Shown here: in pieces, positions 42,959-54,876 of the stretch
How positions within the stretch are numbered: position 1 is the first letter of the stretch
Layout of the letters: each line of letters starts with the position of its first letter
Assembly (NCBI RefSeq): GCF_001874525.1
Contig: NZ_LKAQ01000001.1
Coordinates: 124,001-188,000 of the forward strand
Length of the DNA: 64,000 nucleotides
Source of the DNA: Pseudodesulfovibrio hydrargyri
GTDB lineage: Bacteria; Desulfobacterota; Desulfovibrionia; Desulfovibrionales; Desulfovibrionaceae
Reading direction: 5' to 3'
Notes under the pieces: generated by a model
Seen by the model: the letters and a program-made list of their open reading frames with translations, nothing else
Told to the model about the DNA's origin: nothing
Databases searched by the model: none
Program-made: the position numbers and the translations under genes

Positions 42959-43770
42959 GCGCTCCCGAGACGTTGATCCAAACCATCTGGCGGGACATCC
43001 GGGCGGTCCGCGAAAAAGCCCCGCTCATCGTCAACATCACCAACTACGTGGTCACCAACAACACGGCCAACTCCCTGCTCGCCCTGGGGGCGTCGCCCGC
43101 CATGAGCCATGTGGCAGAGGACCTGCCCGGCCTGGTCAACCTGGCCGGGGCCCTGGTGGTCAACATCGGCACCCTGGCCGACGACTACGTGGTCGGCATG
43201 CACGCGGCCATGGCCCGGGCCAACGACATGGGCATGCCCATCGTGCTCGACCCGGTGGCCGCCGGGGTGAACGCCCTGCGCACCGACATCTCCCGTAAAT
43301 TCCTGGAAAAGTACCACCCCGCCATCCTCCGTGGAAACGCCTCGGAGATCATGGCCGTGGCCGGGGAGGACGGCAAGCCCAAGGGCGTGGACACCTTCAT
43401 GGGCGTGGACGAGGCAAAAGGCGCGGCCAAGGCCCTGAACGAGCGCTACGGCTGCGTGGTCCTGGTCAGCGGCGAGACCGATCTGGTGGTCGGCAAGAAC
43501 CGCGAGACGCGGTTGGCCGGAGGGTCGGCCATGATGCCGCGCGTGACCGGGCTCGGCTGCACCTGCACCGCCCTGGCCGGGGCGTTCGCCGCCATACAGC
43601 CCGACTTTTTCCAGGCCGCCGTGGACACCGCGGCGGTCATGAACATGGCCGGGGAGCAGGCAGCCGAGGTTTCGCCCGGCCCGGGCAGCCTCCAGATGCA
43701 TTTTCACGACGCGCTCTACCTCCTGGACGAGGACACGGTGCGCGCCCGGCTCAAGGTGGTGGCGGAATGA
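42955..43770 (+). CDS. thiM: Hydroxyethylthiazole kinase
   Basis: 271 residues from ATG 42955. ThiM phosphorylates 4-methyl-5-(2-hydroxyethyl)thiazole for thiamine salvage. Motifs: PLIVNITNYVVTNNTANSLL, LGASPAMSHVAEDLPG, DPVAAGVNALRT, RGNASEIMAVAG, and the ATP-site/catalytic segment GLGCTCTALAGAFAA, in which Cys follows the Gly as in other ThiM. It overlaps both neighbours by four bases (ATGA), a tight operon. Confidence 0.95.
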   Translation: MSAPETLIQTIWRDIRAVREKAPLIVNITNYVVTNNTANSLLALGASPAMSHVAEDLPGLVNLAGALVVNIGTLADDYVVGMHAAMARANDMGMPIVLDPVAAGVNALRTDISRKFLEKYHPAILRGNASEIMAVAGEDGKPKGVDTFMGVDEAKGAAKALNERYGCVVLVSGETDLVVGKNRETRLAGGSAMMPRVTGLGCTCTALAGAFAAIQPDFFQAAVDTAAVMNMAGEQAAEVSPGPGSLQMHFHDALYLLDEDTVRARLKVVAE

Positions 43771-44405
43771 ATCCTCAAGATTTGCTCGTCTATCTCGTGA
43801 CCGACCGCAGCCTCTGCCTGGGCCGGTCCCTGGAAGAGGTCGTGGCCCGGGCCGCCGAGGGCGGCTGCACCATGGTCCAGCTGCGCGAAAAGGAGGCCGA
43901 CACCGGCGAATTCGTGGCCCTCGCCCGCGCCCTGCACAAGCTGCTCAAGCCCCTGTCCATCCCCCTGCTGATCAACGACCGCGTGGACGTGGCCCTGGCC
44001 GCCGGGGTCGAGGGCGTGCACGTGGGTCAGTCCGACATGCTCCCCGAAGACGTCCGCAGACTCATGGGCCCGGACGCCATCGTCGGCCTGTCCGTGGAGA
44101 CCGAGGCCGAACTCCTGGACGCCCAAAACCGCCCGGTGGACTACATAGGCATCGGCCCGGTCTACCCCACCCAGACCAAGAAGGACGTCAAGGGATCGCC
44201 CTGGGGCCCGGACGGACTCAGGCGCGCCGTGGAATTGTCCTCCCTCCCGCTGGTGGCCATCGGCGGCGTGCAGCGCGACAACGTAAAGGATGTGGCCGGT
44301 TCGGGTGTGGCGGGCATCGCCGTGGTCTCGGCCATCTGCTCCGCCCCCTCCCCGACCGAGGCGACGCGGGAGCTGGTCCGCACCATGAAGGAAGGGGCGC
44401 GGTAG
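43767..44405 (+). CDS. thiE: Thiamine-phosphate synthase
   Basis: 212 residues. ThiE joins HMP-PP and thiazole phosphate to thiamine monophosphate. The TIM-barrel motifs are intact: LVYLVTDRSLCLG, GCTMVQLREKEADTGEFV, LLINDRVDVALAAGVEGVHVGQ, YIGIGPVYPTQTKKD and VAIGGVQRDNV. It starts on the thiM stop (ATGA). thiD is not in the window, so HMP-PP must come from elsewhere. Confidence 0.96.
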   Translation: MNPQDLLVYLVTDRSLCLGRSLEEVVARAAEGGCTMVQLREKEADTGEFVALARALHKLLKPLSIPLLINDRVDVALAAGVEGVHVGQSDMLPEDVRRLMGPDAIVGLSVETEAELLDAQNRPVDYIGIGPVYPTQTKKDVKGSPWGPDGLRRAVELSSLPLVAIGGVQRDNVKDVAGSGVAGIAVVSAICSAPSPTEATRELVRTMKEGAR

Positions 44406-44425
44406 GACCGCCCCCCTTCACTCGT

Positions 44426-44470
44426 GCCCCATTGTTCGGGGCGTTTGCGCGGCCTTCCTCGGGGGGCCGC
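44426..44470. terminator. Convergent terminator region between thiE and the RND pump
   Basis: Two stems in tandem: GCCCC / GGGGC at 44426-44442 and GCGGCC / GGCCGC at 44449-44470. The second is followed by GTCATTTTT on the plus strand, which already lies in the last codons of the RND gene. Shared by thiE and the convergent efflux operon. Confidence 0.55.
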
Positions 44471-44471
44471 G

Positions 44472-47634
<3,163 letters not shown>

Positions 47635-47642
<8 letters not shown>

Positions 47643-48894
47643 TGTCCGCCTCCCCGGTCGTGGTTCCGGCCGATTGCGGGACCGATTGGGCGGCCGCACC
47701 GCTGCCGTCGTCCACGCCGGTCAGGAGCATGCCCTGGACCGGCGCGGCCAGGTCGGTCATGACGATCCGCTCGCCCGGGGCCAGCCCCTCCCGGATGACG
47801 ATGCTCTCCTCGTCCTTCCAGACCGGGTCCACGGTCCGGATGTCCAGGGTGCCGTCCCCGGCCAGCACCCAGACACGGCTGTTGTCCCGAAAAGCGGTCC
47901 TGGGAACGGCGATCACGTCCGTGAGTTCGTTGCCCTCGATCCTGACCGAGACGTAGCTGCCGAGCAGCAACGGCTTGACGCCCGCCCGTCCTTCGAGATT
48001 GAGCGGGTCCTTGACCGCGATGAGCACCCTGGCCATGCGCCCCTCATCCTCGAGCGACGGCAGCAGACGGACCACGCGGCCCTTGCGCACGCTTTCGTCC
48101 GCGCCGCTGCCGGAGATGATCCGGGCCGTGGAGCCCTCGGGCCGGACGGCGGATGGGAGGTTGATCCAGCCCAGCCGGTCCACGGGCACCGAGGCCTGGA
48201 TCCAAAACTCGTCGGTGCCCACCAGGGTCGCCAGGCCGCCCTGCACGGCCACGGCCGCGCCCAGGTCCGTGTCCTTGGACTCGACCATGGCCGCAAACGG
48301 GGCGGCGATCCGGGTCCGCGACAGGTCGATGCGCGCCTGTTCGAGCTTGGCCCTTGCCGCGCGCAGGTCGGCCTGGGCCTTGGCCAGGTGCGGCTTGCGC
48401 AGGGCCAGGTCCGTCTCGGCCTGGGTGGCGTTCCCGGCCTCCTGCAGCAGGGCCCACTCGCGGGCCGAGACCTTCTGGTACCCCTGCTCCACCTTGAGGT
48501 CGTACTCGGCCTCGGTGACCTGGGCCTCGACCTCGCGAACGGCCAGCTCATAATCCTTGGCGTCGATGTTCAGGATGGGCTCGCCCGCCTGGAAGAATCC
48601 GCCGGGCACGAAGTCCGGGCTGACCTCGACGACCTTGCCGGACACCTGGGACTTGAGATCGATCTCGCGCGCCGCGGTGACCGTGCCCATGACGTCCACC
48701 ACCACGCGGTGATTCGCCAGGGCGGCCTGTCTGGTCTCCACGCTCTGGCGGATGACCTGGGGCGGCCGCATCTTGGCCTTGGGCGCGGAGACCATGATGA
48801 GATACGAGCCCGCGCCGGACGCCAGGACAATGGCCAGGGGCACGAGCAGCTTGAGGCGGAAAACAGCGCGTATTTTATTAAAGTAAAGGTTCAT
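47635..48894 (-). CDS. RND efflux periplasmic adaptor (membrane fusion protein)
   Basis: 419 residues with an N-terminal anchor (LKLLVPLAIVLASGAGSYLI). A lipoyl-type half (VVVDVMGTVTAAREIDLKSQ) is followed by a long alpha-hairpin with KAQADLRAARAKLEQARIDL, the second lipoyl half (IDLSRTRIAAPFAAMVESKD), and beta-barrel/proximal domains. It bridges pump and channel. The stop overlaps the pump start by 8 bases; the channel gene ends 2 bases before its start. Confidence 0.94.
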
Positions 48895-48896
48895 GT

Positions 48897-50366
48897 TTAC
48901 CCCTTGATTCCAGAATTTATATCATGAGATTCAATAGTTCCGTCATCGGCGATTGTCTTGTCCGCCGCAGCGGACGGATCTGTCAGGGAGTCGGTCCAGG
49001 TCCCGCCCAAAGCGCGGTACAGGGCCACGCGGTAGAGCATCAGGTTGGTCCGCTCCGTGACCATGGTCACCTCGAGGTCCTGCACGGACATCAGCGCGCT
49101 CAGGACCGGAAGATAGTCGTCCAGCCCCTGGGTATAGCGGGAAACGGCCTCGCGCAGGCTCACGCGTGAGGCCTCGAGCTGGGCCGAGAGCGCCTCCAGG
49201 TACCGCTTCTGCCACGTCTCCTCGGCCAGGGCGTCCTCCACCTCCTTGAAGGCGGTGTACACGGTGGACTTGTAGGCCCCGAGCCGCTCGTCGACCACGG
49301 CCCTGGCCTTGTCCACCTCGGCCTTGCGGTAGCCGCCGTCGAAGATGGGGCCGACCACGGCCCCGGCCAGGGTCAGTATCCAGTTGTCGAACAGGGTCCC
49401 GAGCTGGTCCCCGGTGAACTGGCCGGTCCCGGCCATGGTCAGGGAAGGCAGCCGGTCCGCCCGGGCCGCGGCCACGCCCCAGTCCGCCGACGACAGGGCC
49501 AGCCCGGCCGAGCGCACGTCGGGCCGGTTGGCCAGGAGATCGGCGGGCAGGCCCAGCCCGGGCAACGCTTCGGGTTGGGGCACCTCGGCGCCGGCCACGG
49601 TCACGGACCCGGCGGGTTTGCCCATGAGCAAGGCCAGTTCGTTAAGCAGCAGCTGTTCCCGGGATTTGACCGGCGGCAGCAGTGCCTTGACCATGGCCAG
49701 GTTCTGGCGCTGCTGGTAGACATCCAGCGCCGTGGATATGGAGTTGCGAAAACGCAGTTCGATGAGTTCAAGGTAGGTCTGGTTGGTCCTGATCTGTTCC
49801 TCGATGATCCGCTCCTTGCGCCGCTGGGACTGGATCTCCAGCCAGCGGGAGACCACCTCCCCGGCCACGGTCATGGCCGAGGCGCTCAAGTCCTCGCGCG
49901 TGGCCCGGTAATCGAGCTCCCCGCCCCTGGCCCCGGCCTCGACGCGGCCCCACAGGTCGAGTTCGTACCCGGCTTCCAGACCGATGGAGTGGGTCTCGTC
50001 GGTGATTGTGCCGCCCCTGGCCCCCTTGGTGTAGGACCGGGTGTGCTTGTAGTCGCCGGTGGCGTCCAGGGTCGGATACTTGCCCGCCGAGGACTGGACG
50101 GCCACGGCTCCGGCCTGGCGCAGCCTGGCCCAGGCCTGTTCCAGATCGAAGTTGGCGGCCAGGGCGGTCTCCACCAGGCCGTTCAGTTCCTCGTTGCCCA
50201 GCGCCTCCCACCACTTGCCGGTCTCCAGGGGCCGGTCGGAATAGAGGGTGTACGCCGTGGGCAACGGGGCCGCGTCGTCGGTGCGGGCGTCCGGCCTGAA
50301 GGGCGAGCAGGCCGCGAGGAGCACTGCCAGGAGGGTGAGCGCCGCCGGGACGGCCGTTTTTTTCAT
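48897..50366 (-). CDS. Outer-membrane efflux lipoprotein (TolC/NodT/OprM type)
   Basis: About 489 residues from ATG 50366, which directly begins a lipoprotein signal (TAVPAALTLLAVLLAAC). In-frame ATG 50390 and GTG 50402 are alternatives with poorer ribosome sites. Two OEP repeats: the first has ELNGLVETALAANFDLEQAW, the second ANRPDVRSAGLALSSADWGV, the usual NodT-class motif. It forms the trimeric exit duct of the pump encoded downstream. First gene of the operon, divergent from the response regulator. Confidence 0.93.
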   Translation of the reverse strand: MKKTAVPAALTLLAVLLAACSPFRPDARTDDAAPLPTAYTLYSDRPLETGKWWEALGNEELNGLVETALAANFDLEQAWARLRQAGAVAVQSSAGKYPTLDATGDYKHTRSYTKGARGGTITDETHSIGLEAGYELDLWGRVEAGARGGELDYRATREDLSASAMTVAGEVVSRWLEIQSQRRKERIIEEQIRTNQTYLELIELRFRNSISTALDVYQQRQNLAMVKALLPPVKSREQLLLNELALLMGKPAGSVTVAGAEVPQPEALPGLGLPADLLANRPDVRSAGLALSSADWGVAAARADRLPSLTMAGTGQFTGDQLGTLFDNWILTLAGAVVGPIFDGGYRKAEVDKARAVVDERLGAYKSTVYTAFKEVEDALAEETWQKRYLEALSAQLEASRVSLREAVSRYTQGLDDYLPVLSALMSVQDLEVTMVTERTNLMLYRVALYRALGGTWTDSLTDPSAAADKTIADDGTIESHDINSGIKG

Positions 50367-50458
50367 CTTGCCTTTCACATTGTTCTCCATGGGTGGTTTC
50401 ACTGGTCCCGAACCTACCGAAAAAATATGGGAGAAGTGTTGGGGGGATGATAAAAGTT

Positions 50459-50473
50459 GTTAAAGATTGTAAA
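50459..50473. promoter_or_regulatory. CpxR-box-like direct repeat in the divergent promoter
   Basis: GTTAA-N5-GTAAA at 50459-50473 differs by one base from the CpxR consensus GTAAA-N5-GTAAA and sits within two 10-base repeats (TTGTTAAAGA, TTGTAAAAAG). It lies about 50 bases before the response-regulator start and 90 before the efflux operon, so it could control both. Confidence 0.5.
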
Positions 50474-50525
50474 AAGCGGCTCGGGAACCTTTTCATTTCA
50501 GACGACATGCGGGTAAGGGGACAGC

Positions 50526-51224
50526 ATGAAGAACAACGGTCCGGTGCTGATCATCGACGACGACCAGAAGCTGCGCGAACTGGTGGCGGAATACCTGGAG
50601 GAATACGATTTCTCCACGGCCACGCTGCCTTCGGGCGCGCGGGCGGCGGAGACCATCCGCTCCATCAACCCGAGCGTCATCATCCTGGACGTGATGATGC
50701 CGGGCAAGGACGGGCTCGACGTCCTGCGCGACATCCGCGCCGAATTCGTCACCCCGGTGATCATGCTCACGGCCAAGGGCGAGGACACGGACCGCATCGT
50801 CGGGCTCGAACTCGGGGCCGACGACTACATGGCCAAGCCGTTCAACCCGCGCGAACTGCTGGCCCGGATCAAGGCCGTTCTCCGGCGGGTGGAATCCTGC
50901 GGGGAGCGCAGGGCCGACGCCGAGGCCGTCCGCGCGGGCGGGCTCATCCTGAACCTCTCCCGGCAGGTCCTGGTCGTCGACCGCGACGAGATCGAACTGG
51001 CCCCCACCGAATTCCGCCTGCTCAAGGCGTTGATGACCCACGCGGACCGCGCCCTGACCCGCGACGAACTCATGGACATGGTCTGGGACAAGGATTTCGC
51101 GGCCTATGACCGATCCATCGACGTGCACATCAGCAAGCTGCGCTCCCAGCTCAAGCCGTACCCGAATCACGCCAAGCGGATCAGGACCGTCTGGGGCACG
51201 GGCTACATGTTCGTGGGGGAATGA
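50526..51224 (+). CDS. OmpR/CpxR-family response regulator
   Basis: 232 residues. The receiver domain has VLIIDDDQKL, the phospho-acceptor Asp in IILDVMMPGKDG (D55), and MLTAKG and MAKPFNPRELLARIK. A winged-helix output domain follows with LAPTEFRLLKALM and TRDELMDMVWD, ending RIRTVWGTGYMFVGE. Closest in layout to CpxR. Its TGA overlaps the kinase start. Adjacent to a divergent RND operon with a CpxR-like box. Confidence 0.93.
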   Translation: MKNNGPVLIIDDDQKLRELVAEYLEEYDFSTATLPSGARAAETIRSINPSVIILDVMMPGKDGLDVLRDIRAEFVTPVIMLTAKGEDTDRIVGLELGADDYMAKPFNPRELLARIKAVLRRVESCGERRADAEAVRAGGLILNLSRQVLVVDRDEIELAPTEFRLLKALMTHADRALTRDELMDMVWDKDFAAYDRSIDVHISKLRSQLKPYPNHAKRIRTVWGTGYMFVGE

Positions 51225-52597
51225 TGAAGGTCAGCCGGTTGTACCTCAATATCCTCGTGGCCTTCATCCTGGTCCAGGCCGTGGCCATCGCGGCCATCGG
51301 CGGGCTGCTCAAGATGGGCCACATGCGCCCGCCGTTCGCCCGGCACGCCCTGAACCGCAGCGAGGCGCTGCAGCAGATCATCGGCATGGAGATCGACGGG
51401 GCGGACAGGCTCACCCCGGAACTGCGCGCCCGCCTCGACCGTCTCCTCGACGTGTACGCCAACGCCTTCAGCGGCGAGGCGTGGATCACCAACGAACGCG
51501 GCGAGACCGTGGCCCGGTCCTTCCAGGCCCCGCCCCTGACCGGCGAGGAGGAGCTGGACCTCAAGCTGACCACGGACAAGGGCGACCACATCTATTTCGT
51601 GCGCAAGGGCGACCAGGGTTCCATCTACGCCTACGGGCCGCTCATAACGCCCATGGGCACCCTGACCGTGCACCTGCTCAACGCGTGGATCACCCATAAC
51701 GAAGAAGTCTGGTTCATGGAGGGGCTGGGCCTCATGGCCACGGTGGCCGCCCTGCTGCTCATACCGGTGTCCCGGCGCATCACCCGGCCCATGATCCAGA
51801 TGACCGAGTCCGCCCAACAGCTCGCCCGGGGCGACTTCTCCCCCAGGGTGGAGGCCAAACGCAAGGACGAGATGGGCACCCTGGCCCGGACCTTCAACCA
51901 CATGGCCAGCAGCCTGGAAAAGATGGTCCGGGGCGGGCGCGAACTGACCGCCAACCTGTCCCACGAACTGCGCTCCCCCCTGGCGCGCATCCGCGTGTCC
52001 CAGCAGATCGTCCGTGAACGGCTGGAGTCGGGCCGCACGGACGGCGTGACCAAGCACGTCCGGCGCATGGAAGAGGAAATCGACCACATGGATTCCCTCA
52101 TCGACCAGATCATCAAGCTGTCCAAGTTCGATCTCCAGGAGCCGCCGCCGCGCGACGACGTGGTCGACATGGACGAGATGCTCGAAGCGGCGGCCGAGAG
52201 GGTCAGGCCGCTCATCGGCGATCGGGCCGTCCGGCTCAAGCCGCATCTTGCGCCGGTGCCGCCCTACCGCTGCCGTCGGCAGGACATGCGCATCGTCCTG
52301 GACAACGTCCTGTCCAACGCGGTCAAGTACAGTCCGGACAACGGCCCGGTGGACATCCACTGCGATTCCGACGGAGAGGCCCTGACCATCCGGGTGACCA
52401 ACGACTACCCCGCCCTGAGCGACCAGGAGCTGGAGGCGGTGTTCTCGCCGTTTCGGCGTCTGGGCTACGACAAGGTGGAAGGCAACGGACTCGGCCTGGC
52501 CTTTGCCCGGAGGATCGTCGAAGACCACGGCGGGACCATCCGCGCGGACAGCCCCGGCGAGGGCTTCGCCATAACCATCCGGTTGCCGCTGGACTGA
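51221..52597 (+). CDS. Sensor histidine kinase (CpxA-like)
   Basis: 458 residues; the start is ATG 51221 or the adjacent ATG 51224. Membrane helix 1 lies at about 7-30, a periplasmic sensor of about 130 residues contains ITPMGTLTVHLLNAWITHNE, and helix 2 lies near 170-188. HAMP follows with RITRPMIQMTESAQQLARGDF, the phospho-His box ANLSHELRSPLARIR (H248), and an HATPase domain with LDNVLSNAVKYSPDNG and GNGLGLAFARRIVEDHGG. It matches the CpxA length (457) and order. It probably senses envelope stress, by analogy. Confidence 0.93.
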   Translation: MMKVSRLYLNILVAFILVQAVAIAAIGGLLKMGHMRPPFARHALNRSEALQQIIGMEIDGADRLTPELRARLDRLLDVYANAFSGEAWITNERGETVARSFQAPPLTGEEELDLKLTTDKGDHIYFVRKGDQGSIYAYGPLITPMGTLTVHLLNAWITHNEEVWFMEGLGLMATVAALLLIPVSRRITRPMIQMTESAQQLARGDFSPRVEAKRKDEMGTLARTFNHMASSLEKMVRGGRELTANLSHELRSPLARIRVSQQIVRERLESGRTDGVTKHVRRMEEEIDHMDSLIDQIIKLSKFDLQEPPPRDDVVDMDEMLEAAAERVRPLIGDRAVRLKPHLAPVPPYRCRRQDMRIVLDNVLSNAVKYSPDNGPVDIHCDSDGEALTIRVTNDYPALSDQELEAVFSPFRRLGYDKVEGNGLGLAFARRIVEDHGGTIRADSPGEGFAITIRLPLD

Positions 52598-52911
52598 TCT
52601 TCAACAACGAGCCGCCCCTGCGGCGGCCCCCGCAACGGACCGGCGACTCGGACACTCCCGGCGCCGCCTTCTCCCTCGTCCCATAGAGATCGCCTATCAT
52701 TTTCTTCCGGCGCGAAGAAGTATTTCAATTGTTTTTTCAGTGCACTCACCGACAACACACTGAATATCCAGAAAAAAAGAACCTTGTGCAAATACGCGTT
52801 TCAAAATTGATATAACGATTGTCATCGCGTACTGTCATTTCTCTTTGAAACCCGGTACATGCTTACATGCTCTGGCCGGAAACAAACAAAAAACGAAGAC
52901 GCACAACAACC
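52598..52911. other. Intergenic region before opgG
   Basis: 314 bases. Near the left end a GCCGCC / GGCGGC stem (52611-52627) follows the kinase gene without a T-run. The stretch from about 52690 to 52870 is AT-rich and should hold the opgG promoter, but no well-spaced -35/-10 pair stands out. The opgG frame is open from ATG 52867, so the region may be somewhat shorter. Confidence 0.5.
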
Positions 52912-54513
52912 ATGTCGAATAGCACACGTTCGCCGAGGCACGCGCTCCGGCGCATACATCTCCTGATCCCGGCTCTGTTCCTGCTCGTCCAGGCCTGGCC
53001 CGGAACACTGCACGCGGAACCGGCCAAGGCCGATGAACCTGCGGGATTCACCCGCCAGGTGGTGGTGGACAAGGCTCGGGAATTGAGCCAGTCCCCGTTC
53101 AATCCGCCCCAGGGCGAGGTGCCCCAGGCACTGCTCGACTTGAGCGATGCGGCCTGGAACAACATCACCTACCGTCCGGAAAAAGTCCTTTGGGCAAAGG
53201 AAAAGCTGCCCTTCCAGGTGCAATTCTTCCACCCCGGCCTGCTCTACGACCGGCTGGTGGCCGTCAACGTCGTGGATAAAGGGGCGGCCGAGCCGGTTCC
53301 CTTCGATCGCGCCATGTTCGACTACGGCAACAACCACACCCTGCCGGAGCAGATACCGGACAAGTTCGGATTCGCCGGATTCCGCATCGACGGCCCCGGC
53401 AACGCCTCCATGCCGTTTCATGAGATCGCGTCCTTCCTGGGCGCGAGCTACTTCCAGGCAATGGCCCCCGATCAGGTCCGCGGTCTGTCGGCCCGGGGGC
53501 TGGCCGTGGACACGGCCCTGCCGGACGGCGAGGAGTTCCCCTATTTCAAGGAATTCTGGATCGAAAAACCGGCCAAAAAGAGCCCGGGCCTGACCGTGCA
53601 CGCTCTGCTGGACAGCAAAAGCCTGACCGGGGCGTATACCTTTGTCGTCAAGGGCGGCAAGACCACCGCCATGGACGTCACCGCCACCCTGTTCCTGCGC
53701 GTGCCCGTGGCCAAGATCGGCATCGCCCCGCTGACCAGCATGTTCCTGTTCGGCGAGAACACCGACGAACGCAAGGTCCGCGACTTCCGGCCCGAGGTGC
53801 ACGATTCGGACGGCCTGCTGATCAAGAACAACTCGGGCGAATGGTTCTGGCGCCCCCTGGACAACCCCGAAAACCTGGACGTCAACGCCTTCCAGGCGGA
53901 CAATGTGCGCGGCTACGGCCTCGTCCAGCGGGACAGGGAGTTCCCCCACTACCAGGACCTCGAGGCGGCCTACGAACGCCGCCCGACCCTGTGGGTGGAA
54001 CCCGTGGGCGACTGGGGATTCGGCCATGTGGAGCTGATCAACATCCCCACCGACCAGGAGATCCACGACAACATAGTCGCCTTCTGGAGCCCCAAGGATG
54101 CCCTGCCCGTGGGCGTGCCGCAGACTTACGAATACCGGCTGCTGTGGAACGGCGACGGCTTCACCCATCCTCCCCTGGGCTATGTGGAGGCCACCCGCGC
54201 CGGCGACGCCGGGGACGGCGGGCAGCGTTTCGTCATCGATTTCGAGAGCAAGGCCCTGAGCCTGCTCCTGCCCCCTTCCAAGGTGGAGGGCGTGGTCACC
54301 TGCGGCAAGGGCGCGGTCGTGTCCGACCAGTTGGTGGAAAAGAACGAGCACACCGGCGGCTGGCGGCTGTCCTTTGTGGTCCGGCCCGACCAGGCCCCCT
54401 CGGCCCTGGAGAAAGTCCTTCCCAAGCGCAAGCCGCCCGTCGACCTGCGCGCGTTCCTCAAGATCAACGACACCACTCTGACGGAAACCTGGAACTATGC
54501 CTATCGCCCCTGA
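52912..54513 (+). CDS. opgG: Osmoregulated periplasmic glucan biosynthesis protein OpgG/MdoG
   Basis: 533 residues from ATG 52912; ATG 52867 adds 15 charged residues and neither has a clear ribosome site. A signal peptide (IHLLIPALFLLVQAWPGTLHA) precedes the mature part: FTRQVVVDKARELSQSPFNP, NITYRPEKVLWAKEKLPFQV, FHEIASFLGASYFQA and TDERKVRDFRPEVHDSDGLL are MdoG family blocks. The C-terminal Ig-like domain ends TLTETWNYAYRP. OpgG acts on the beta-glucan backbone in the periplasm. The next gene begins inside its last 17 bases. Confidence 0.95.
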   Translation: MSNSTRSPRHALRRIHLLIPALFLLVQAWPGTLHAEPAKADEPAGFTRQVVVDKARELSQSPFNPPQGEVPQALLDLSDAAWNNITYRPEKVLWAKEKLPFQVQFFHPGLLYDRLVAVNVVDKGAAEPVPFDRAMFDYGNNHTLPEQIPDKFGFAGFRIDGPGNASMPFHEIASFLGASYFQAMAPDQVRGLSARGLAVDTALPDGEEFPYFKEFWIEKPAKKSPGLTVHALLDSKSLTGAYTFVVKGGKTTAMDVTATLFLRVPVAKIGIAPLTSMFLFGENTDERKVRDFRPEVHDSDGLLIKNNSGEWFWRPLDNPENLDVNAFQADNVRGYGLVQRDREFPHYQDLEAAYERRPTLWVEPVGDWGFGHVELINIPTDQEIHDNIVAFWSPKDALPVGVPQTYEYRLLWNGDGFTHPPLGYVEATRAGDAGDGGQRFVIDFESKALSLLLPPSKVEGVVTCGKGAVVSDQLVEKNEHTGGWRLSFVVRPDQAPSALEKVLPKRKPPVDLRAFLKINDTTLTETWNYAYRP

Positions 54514-54868
54514 CCACGGCCGGGACGCGGATGCTTCGCGCGAGCGGACCGCCCGCTGCCTGCTCAGTTATGCGGAACAGCTCCCCCTGACCACGGAGGA
54601 GCGCCTTGAGCTGGTCCTCGCGGCCCTGCGCAAGCTGCCAGCCGGAGCGACTCCGGAACAGGGCCTGGACGCGCTGCTGGCCCTGCTGCCCGCCCATGAA
54701 CCGGCTTCGTTTCCGCCCGACCACCCGTGTGTCGGGCGCAGCCACATGCCCTGCCAGTACCTGGGCCGTCCGCGCTCCGGCCTGGGCGGTTTTCTGGCCC
54801 AATGGGGCTGGCTGGCCGTGGTCGGCCTGCTGCTGGCCCTGACGCTTTTGCTGAACATCTCCCAGTGA
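54497..54868 (+). CDS. Small single-pass membrane protein between opgG and opgH
   Basis: 123 residues starting MPIAPDHGRDADASRER, overlapping the opgG end by 17 bases. A hydrophilic N-terminal part of about 95 residues (EERLELVLAALRKLPAGATP) is followed by a C-terminal membrane helix (WGWLAVVGLLLALTLLLN). E. coli OpgH has an N-terminal cytoplasmic extension before its first helix that is missing from the OpgH here. This gene may supply that part as a separate polypeptide, but sequence similarity is not evident to me. Good overlap coupling and a proper stop argue that it is real. Confidence 0.75.
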   Translation: MPIAPDHGRDADASRERTARCLLSYAEQLPLTTEERLELVLAALRKLPAGATPEQGLDALLALLPAHEPASFPPDHPCVGRSHMPCQYLGRPRSGLGGFLAQWGWLAVVGLLLALTLLLNISQ

Positions 54869-54876
54869 GGCCCCTG

